64,000 nucleotides of DNA from Balaenoptera acutorostrata (taxonomy: Eukaryota > Chordata > Mammalia > Artiodactyla > Balaenopteridae), in the NCBI RefSeq assembly GCF_949987535.1, contig NC_080067.1:9176001-9240000 (forward strand), read 5' to 3'. The notes below the pieces were generated by a model. The model saw only the letters and a program-made list of their open reading frames with translations. It had not been told where the DNA came from and did not search any database. A program made the translations under genes and the position numbers. This document shows positions 57,567-64,000 of this stretch, piece after piece (the stretch's first letter is position 1; each line of letters opens with the position of its first letter).

Positions 57567-58090
57567 TCTCTCTATCCTTAAGAATATTTTTTGTCTTAAT
57601 ATCTATTTTGTTTCATACTGATATAGTTACGCCAGTTTCCTTTTGTTCGTATTCTGGGTGTATGTTTTCCATCTCATTATTTTCAGCCTTTCCATTTTCT
57701 TATATTTGGGATATTATATTCTAAACAGCATATACAGAATTTTAAAAATCCAAACTGAAAATCTTTGTCTTTTAACTTGAGGATTTTGTCCAAATACATT
57801 TATTGTAATTACTAATGTCTTTGAATTTGGATCTACCATGTTCTTTTCTATGATTTTTTAACACTTTTTTTATCCTTTATTGTCTTTAAATAAATGATTT
57901 AACATTTGCTTTTTACTTTGTTTTTTTCTTATTGAATATTTCCTCCTTTATTGTTTGGAAGTTATACACTCTAATTCTATTCCTATAATGGTTACTCTTG
58001 AAATTTTATTATGCATATTTAATAAAAATATGGGAATTATCATGAATTTGCATGTCATTCTTGTACATAAAACTACAAACTTTTTCCTGT
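57567..58090 (-). mobile_element. Old L1 continued (endonuclease side), antisense
   Basis: 'gttacgccagtttccttttg', 'ttttaacttgaggattttgtcc' and 'acatttattgtaattactaatg' match the antisense endonuclease region, continuing 54960-56948 beyond the LTR. Confidence 0.55.
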
Positions 58091-58229
58091 ATTGTTTAAA
58101 TTTAGTAAACGTGTACCCAAAGTAAGAAGTTTCCTAGTGACTCTGAATACTCACTTCACTGTCTCTGAAAATGGGGAAAGGGATGTCTTCCTATTCTTTC
58201 ACCTTTCCTCTGTCCATGCTGATGTCATG

Positions 58230-58440
58230 TTATGCAACAGAGCTCAGATTCCAGAATTCTTGCTTGTTATGTGCCACTGGGCAAGTTACTTATCCTCTTT
58301 GAGCTTCACTTTGCTCATCTAAAAATAAAGGATAGTAAAAACAGGGTTACTGGGGGTTCTGTGAGTAGTAAATATGATAATATATGTATAGCATTTAGAT
58401 AAATGCCTAGCATTTAAAAATCATTATTTTTATTCAGTAT
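58230..58440 (+). mobile_element. MIR SINE
   Basis: 'gtgccactgggcaagttacttatcctctttgagcttcactttgctcatc', 'gttctgtgagtagtaaatatgataatatatg', 'agataaatgcctagca' in MIR order. Confidence 0.8.
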
Positions 58441-59869
58441 TGATTTTCTTTTTGGCATCATAACTTCTTTTGCCTGTAAAGCTTCTCTCTTCTTAAGGGT
58501 ATGTTATGTTTATGTGTGTCTGTGTTCATATCATATTCTATTTTGTCTCACTAAATTATATCCCCAAATTAAACAATCTGTTAAAGGTCTTTATGTATAG
58601 GATTTACAGTGTGAAGGCTATCTCTGTCAAGTAGAGAGTGGTCCTTAGGGAGTACCATTCTGTATGGTCTCATAATACTTTTGAATATAACATGCCATGG
58701 AATGAATGAGCAGAAATAAATGATAACCCTAAGGAAAGCATTATCATCATTTACAGCCAAGAAGGACAGGGCAACTTTAGTAAGCTTATGTAAATTGGAT
58801 ACAATACATTTTTTAACCTATGTATTTGGATTTAAATAAAAACTAAGTGGAAAGCTTTGCTCCAAAATAGGCTTTCAGAAAGGGTTCATGAGATTTGGTA
58901 GCTTTCTAAATTTGACCACGAATGCTTATAGCTTTTAATTTAGTGGACTTGAAATTCTTGGCTTCCAAGTAGCATGTTGTAAGAAGGTTATTTCTGGACC
59001 TTCTCCACATGTAACGTATAAAATTAACATCCTTCTTTGGCAACTGAAACTCTTCATTTCAAAGCTCTAAGCTAACCCAACTCATCAGACTATTACAAGC
59101 AAAGACTAATTAAATGTTCTTCTGCTTTCAGTTTAAACTCTTTATTGACACAGATACCTAGAGGTCAGATTTGAGCAGCATGAGTCAAATAAATGATCAG
59201 CAATATCATAATTACATTGGAACATATAAAGTTTAAAAAAAGAAAAACAGAATTACTGCTTTATGATCACATTAAAGTGACAATGTAATTGTAATTGTTG
59301 ATCCTCAAAGACTCAACCTAAATGTAAAAAGAAGGAAATCTGCTTAAAGGTTGTCTCAGACCCTCACATTTCTTTCTCTCTGAAGTTGAGCAGCTGCAAT
59401 GGAAGCAGCCAAAATGTCTACCTTCCACAAGAACAATGGAAAATCTCCTTACCATTACCAAGATGTCTAGAACCCATGCGGGTGGAGAGGCCAATGCTTT
59501 TAAAAAGCATGCAAAGCATCACTACATGACGGCATAAAGAGACAGTCCAAGGCCTCTACTGCCAGGGGTAGGCGGGAGAGCTCTTTGAAGACTGAAAGTC
59601 ACAGAAAACCATGTTGTTTTCATTTTTCAAGGAACTGGGAACATTACAGGTGGGAATATGTTGAATGTGGGAAAAGACAAGCAATATAACAAGGTTTCAT
59701 TGTATTTCTCCTTTCAAAAGTTCCACCAAAATGAGAACATCGAATCATTCTGCAGCAAGGCCTCATAAAAAAAAAAAAAAAAATCTATGGAGCATTTTGA
59801 GGAGGAGAGGTGTGTGCAGAAGCTCTATTTGTTTTGTCTTTAGAAATCTATATAGATGTGTTGCTTTTG
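58441..59869. other. Unassigned sequence
   Basis: Contains a poly-A run (59766-59782). No gene or repeat recognised. Confidence 0.45.
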
Positions 59870-60240
59870 CTCCAAGGCACTTTGAATTATTAATTGTATT
59901 TAATTATTCTTCCCAACAGTCTTGTGGGGCAGCACCATTTTACAGATAAGGAAATGAAAGTAAGGCAGATTCAAGAAATAATATTCACAATATCTCCACC
60001 GTTTGTCAGGGATGAACAACGCACCAGACATTGAATTAGTGAATTAGAAAACATTATCTCAGTAAATACAGGCAGCAATCACAGGGATAGGTCACATGAT
60101 CCCATGTTAGAAGTTAGAGATGGAAGCTCAGAGAAGTAGAATAACTTCCCCCAAAGGCAAGTTGCAAGGGAATACCAGAGTCAGGACTTGAGCCCAAGCC
60201 TGTTGGATTCCAGTCTTGCAACTCTTTAAAACTGTTCTCT
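59870..60240 (-). mobile_element. MIR SINE pieces, antisense
   Basis: Two blocks: 'cttcccaacagtcttgtggggcagcaccattttacagataaggaaatgaaag' and 'ggaagctcagagaagtagaataacttcccccaaaggcaagttgcaaggg...cagagtcaggacttgagccc'. Either two antisense MIRs in a row or one with an insertion. Confidence 0.65.
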
Positions 60241-61289
60241 AATAAAAAGTCTCCCCCCATACACTACATCGTTGATAAGTCCAGGAAACTCCAAGGGGGC
60301 CAACAATTGCACAATAAACAGTCCTGTTTGTGCCAATCAACAGTGGAGCTATTGCTCCCATGCACCCCTCTGAGGCTGGAGGACCTCACTGCTCCTGGAA
60401 ACTGGTACCTCTGTAATGAGTTACCATCATCATGGCTGGTGGTCCAGCATCAAAACAAACCATCCCAGGTTTATGCATACTCGCGGGTGGCTGGGGCCAT
60501 TGGATTTTGTGATTTCTACATTGGATATTCACTGGGATGTCCGAGCTGGAGATTATGCTCTGTTTACCACTGGAGATCAGAAAAGGCTAGTCATCCTGAA
60601 TGGCATGTGGTGTGGACTCCCAGGGTCTATTGTATCAGAAGATAGAAGAGCTTCCTGGGAGATGGGTGAGGAACCATCTGAGACTCACCATGGGGAAAGG
60701 TCATCACATACACAGCATGGCTGATTAATAGTGGCCAATTTGTTGGAGATGAGGGGACAGTTGATTCCAAATACATCAAGGGGAACTATTCTGCTCTCCC
60801 CAAATCCCCTTGTTATTGAATACTACAGACATTAAGGGCTATGAGAAAAACCAGAAGCACTGTTTTCATGGACACCTCTGCAAGACGGTTAGGAATCCTC
60901 AATAAACTCCTTAATGTAATGGTTTTCCTTTACCCCAGGAATAGAGGGTATTTATGGATTGTGACCAATTTTGCTAAGCAAAGGAGGCCTGGGAAGTACC
61001 ACTCAGATTCCTAACAGCTGTAACTGGGGGAATCTGAATGTTTTTACTGTGGGCAGGAAACTTCATTCCTTTATTTTGGTAAAGAAAAGAGTCTTGGGTG
61101 GGGGGGAGTGGGTGGCTGGTGAAGACTAAAAGTGCAATTGATTGAATTCATCCTGGGTCGCCAAAGTAAATTGAACATGCCCCTTGCTCCACAGCTGGCA
61201 GGTCTAATGATTTTTTAGGACTGGCCTGGTTGAGCTGCATTCATAGTTCAAAATTCTGGTCAAAGTGTACAAAGTTTCAGGTACTCAAG
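60241..61289. other. Unassigned segment, gene-like in places
   Basis: Plus frames 60307-60645 (112 codons) and 60416-60724 (102 codons) overlap. The second reads words such as ISTLDIHWDVRAGDYALFT, and similar-looking text continues past its stop. This could be a decayed retrocopy or an unrecognised repeat; I cannot identify it. Confidence 0.3.
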
Positions 61290-61618
61290 AGAAATAAGTT
61301 CTGGAGATCTACTATACAGCGTAGTGCCTGTAGCTAACAACATTGTATTGTGTACTTAAAATTTGCTAAGAGGGTAGATCTTATGTTGTGTTCTTATCAT
61401 ACAAACAAAAAAATTTACAACAACAATAATAATAATAATGATAAAGGGGTGGGAGGAAAATTTGGTTGAGAATGGATATGTTTATGGCCTTGATGGTGGT
61501 GATGGTTTCATGGGTGTATACTTAGCCCCAAACCCATTGAGTTATACGTATTAAATATGTACAACATTCTACATGTCAAACATACCTCAATAAAATGGTT
61601 TAAAAAATAATAAGGTTA
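61290..61618 (+). mobile_element. L1 3' end
   Basis: 'gatctactatacagcgtagtgcctgtagctaacaacattgtattgtgtacttaaaatttgctaagagggtagatc' and the end 'catgtcaaacatacctcaataaaatgg' match the L1 3' UTR. Contains an (AAT)n stretch at 61421-61440 within the A-rich middle. Confidence 0.75.
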
Positions 61619-63129
61619 AAAAAAAAAATCTCTGGTGGAAGCTTTTCTTCTGTCTTATCCTGTGTTTTCTCACACGGGCATCTTTGCCTCTGGCCCAAGT
61701 CCAGGAAGATAACCAGAATCTCCTGAAGACAACTGTGCTTGCCCTTTCTGTTTGGTCTGAATTTCAAATAAATTTTTACCTCCAAGGTTGCAGTGATATG
61801 CTCTCTTCCCTCTGCACTCAAACTTCTACTCCACTCCACCCTTCCCCTTTTTGCTGTCCCTTCAAAAGAGGTGGTTTCCTTCACAAAGCCCTGTTTTAAG
61901 ATAGAGACATTTATCTTAAAGATAATACACTCCACCCCTCCAGAAAGAAGGAGGCAAAGGAACAGTTGCTCTTAGAATAAGAGTGGGAAACTGATGGGCC
62001 ACACCAGATCTACTCCAGGCGGGAGATCTGGCTTCCACTGGACTCTGGCCTGTTTTGCATGTGACTGGCCATGGTAACCAGAAACCAAAAGCTGTGGCCT
62101 GGCCAGGATGCACCACGGAGTAGGGCATAGATCTTTTACAGAAGATGAGCTCAAAATACCCCTAGAATAAAGATCTCTAATAAGATTTGGGGTCAGAAAG
62201 CCTTTACCTTGGTTACCCTCTAGGGCTTCGGCTTTTGTCCCAGGCATATTGCTTGATTGTTAATTTTCTAAAATCCAGTAAAATCTCTTGTTCTGGTGAC
62301 TTACTGATGAATTTCTCTATAGGCCACCTCCCTGGGAGCTTTTGAGAACTCCCATATATCAAAGCTGTTGAATTATACATTCCTTAAATAGAATGCTTCA
62401 ATTTATTGTTGAATGCCTTGACAGTTGCCCTATTTATCTGATATTGCTAATCTGACTTAATTGAACCAGAAAAAAAAAAAAAAGGTGGTTTGGTGCCACA
62501 AAATTCAAGGGAACCCTCTTCCCTTGCTGACTACAAAGCTTGTTGCTTAATTGTACAAATATGTGTGGGCTTGGTGGAGGTGAGTGCTAATTTGTTGTTT
62601 AGTATAAAGCTGGAAAGGTTAGGAGAGTGACAAGAAAATAGGACCAAAGTGCACGTGATGTGCTAAATTCTTGGGAAAAGCTGAAGGTCCTGTAGATAGG
62701 ACACTGCAAGTGGAAGCTTGCAGAAAATCTGAAAGAAAATAGGTAAACAGAACAGGGAACAAGAAAAACAGGCACGAACCTGTTCTGGGGGTAAAAAGGC
62801 ATTTTTTCCCCTCTGTATACATACAGCTTCATTTGCTAGTTTACTGCATTTGATTTTTGCTTTAGAAATTGGTTTAGGGATTCTAAGGGAGGGAATGATT
62901 TAAGGAGTCATAATGCGTCAGCCTGGAAATGAGAATACTTAACAATGAGAAACAATCAAATAAATAAAAATTGCAAATATGCCTTTCTTTATGCTTCTCT
63001 AAAATAGGTGTAGTGTCCCATTAGGAAGATGAATTAGTTAATGACTGGAAAGCACTTGAGACCCTCAGGTGGAAGCTTTATTGCTCTATTGCCTTTTTTT
63101 GTTTGAGTTAAATGTTCTGTGTAGTAAGG
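61619..63129. other. Unassigned sequence
   Basis: Poly-A runs at 61620-61628 and 62469-62483; small frames only. Confidence 0.45.
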
Positions 63130-63282
63130 TGATGCTTCTCTAACTTGAAGGTGTGCACGGATCCCAGGGGGCTTCTTGTTAAAAGGAAGATTCTGATCCT
63201 GCAGGTGTGGGGTGTGGCTGAGGGTCTGCATTTCTGACAAGTTTCCAGCGAGTTCAGTGTTGCTGGACCACACTGGAACAAC
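63130..63282 (+). mobile_element. MER5A-type hAT nonautonomous transposon
   Basis: 'gatgcttctctaacttgaaggtgtgcacggatcccagggggcttcttgttaaaa', 'gggtctgcatttctgacaagtttccag', 'tgttgctggaccacac' in MER5A order. Confidence 0.75.
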
Positions 63283-63305
63283 TAGGGTCTAATGTCCCTC
63301 TTTCC

Positions 63306-63410
63306 TGAAGTGGGCTGCACATTGGGATCAGCTGGAGAGCTTTGAAAACTCTCCCCAAAGATTCTGATTGGCCAGGCGTTAGGATTTTTAAGCATCTGGC
63401 TCTGTTACTG
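63306..63410 (+). mobile_element. MER20-type hAT fragment
   Basis: 'gtgggctgcacattgggatcagctggagagctttgaaaactctccccaaagattctgattgg' and 'ggcgttaggatttttaagcatctgg' are MER20 text. Confidence 0.7.
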
Positions 63411-63860
63411 ATATCAAGTTTGCAAGTTCCTGTGTCAAAACAAACCACAACGTGGAGTTTGGAGCAGAGAAAGGTTGACTGCAGGGCCATGCAAGGAGAA
63501 TGGGTGGCTCGGGCTCGAAAACCCCTGAACTCCCCGGAAGGGTTTCAGCAAAGCATTTTTAAAGGCAAGGTTGGTGTGTGTGCTGGGGGTGTCTCAGGGT
63601 ATGTGACCGGCTCATGAACAATTTTCTGATTGGTTGATGGTGAGGAACAGGGCAGTTAGGTTAACATTATCAATCCTTAGGCACCAGAAGGTCTGGGGGC
63701 TACATGCTCATGATCCTCTAGTACAGTAGTGAATTTCTTCCCTTTGGTTGTGGTTTTTAGCATCTGAAAAGCTCAGGAAATATGCATGGGATACTATTAT
63801 CTGGGTACTTCAGAGAGGAGCTACAGCAGAGGATATGGGAGAGGGGTCTGTCCCTGGAAG
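63411..63860 (-). mobile_element. Probable ERV LTR, antisense
   Basis: Phrases 'gtgtcaaaacaaaccacaacgtggagtttggagcagag', 'cagggccatgcaaggagaa', 'ctcatgaacaattttctgattggttgatggtgagg' and 'ggtctgggggctacatgctcatgatc' are those of a cetartiodactyl ERV LTR seen in antisense, including a CCAAT box (complement of attggttga). Limits are approximate. Confidence 0.45.
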
Positions 63861-64000
63861 ACCCCATAGGGTCCTGCCGGTTACAGCTCCTTCTCTCCCC
63901 CCACCATGAGTCCAGTGTGCAGCAAAGTGCGAGAACCACACTGGTCTAAGGGGCAGGGTTCAGGCCCACCCCAGAAGGCTGCTGTGGGAATTAAATGAGA
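63861..64000. other. Window end; start of a possible MIR
   Basis: The last bases 'ctgtgggaattaaatgaga' look like the 3' half of a MIR cut by the window edge. Confidence 0.35.

Overview
The window is mammalian nuclear DNA and, from its repeats, most likely from a cetacean (whale or dolphin) or a close relative such as hippopotamus. Four copies of a tRNA-derived SINE of the whale/hippo/ruminant CHR type are present (712-1013, 24728-25051, 48273-48540, 48784-49132). Many L1 3' ends share one young cetartiodactyl consensus. I saw no ruminant Bov-B or Bov-tA and no pig PRE-1. This is inference from repeat families recognised by eye; no database was searched.

I find no protein-coding gene that I can defend. 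The longest open frames (208 codons at 40423-41049 and 185 codons at 19541-20098, both minus) overlap dispersed repeats and have no recognisable domain. The clear coding-derived sequence is broken L1 ORF2, at 7844-8254, 16093-16515, 35796-39105 and 49150-49510. The window therefore looks intergenic or deep-intronic, AT-rich and repeat-laden.

Layout. 1-9 kb: an L1 remnant, a SINE, a long pyrimidine microsatellite, an old purine-rich repeat split by about 1.2 kb of CpG-richer DNA with promoter-like motifs (6.3-6.95 kb), then an L1 with a clean 12-bp target-site duplication. 9-20 kb: MIR, a Tigger-like element, degraded L1, MaLR-type LTR, and an ERV LTR carrying a nested 5'-truncated L1. 20-35 kb: a palindromic DNA transposon, a local 111-bp direct duplication, several MIR/L2, a SINE, an L1 3' end, a MaLR LTR with probable internal region carrying a MER5A, and an MLT1 LTR. 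35.8-39.6 kb: a 3.8-kb L1 with a 5' inversion (twin priming) and 14-bp target-site duplications. 39.7-50 kb: the old purine-rich repeat again, three more L1 3' fragments (one a tiny twin-primed copy, one with an internal micro-inversion), and an L1 with a SINE inserted in it. 50-64 kb: degraded antisense L1 with a nested MLT1 LTR, MIRs, an L1 3' end, MER5A, MER20 and a probable ERV LTR.

No new multi-gene system is visible. The observations most worth a second look are structural: two twin-primed L1s of very different size, a micro-inversion between AT tracts, two local segment duplications, and a CCAAT/CRE/X-box cluster pointing to the minus strand next to an open frame with splice-donor matches.
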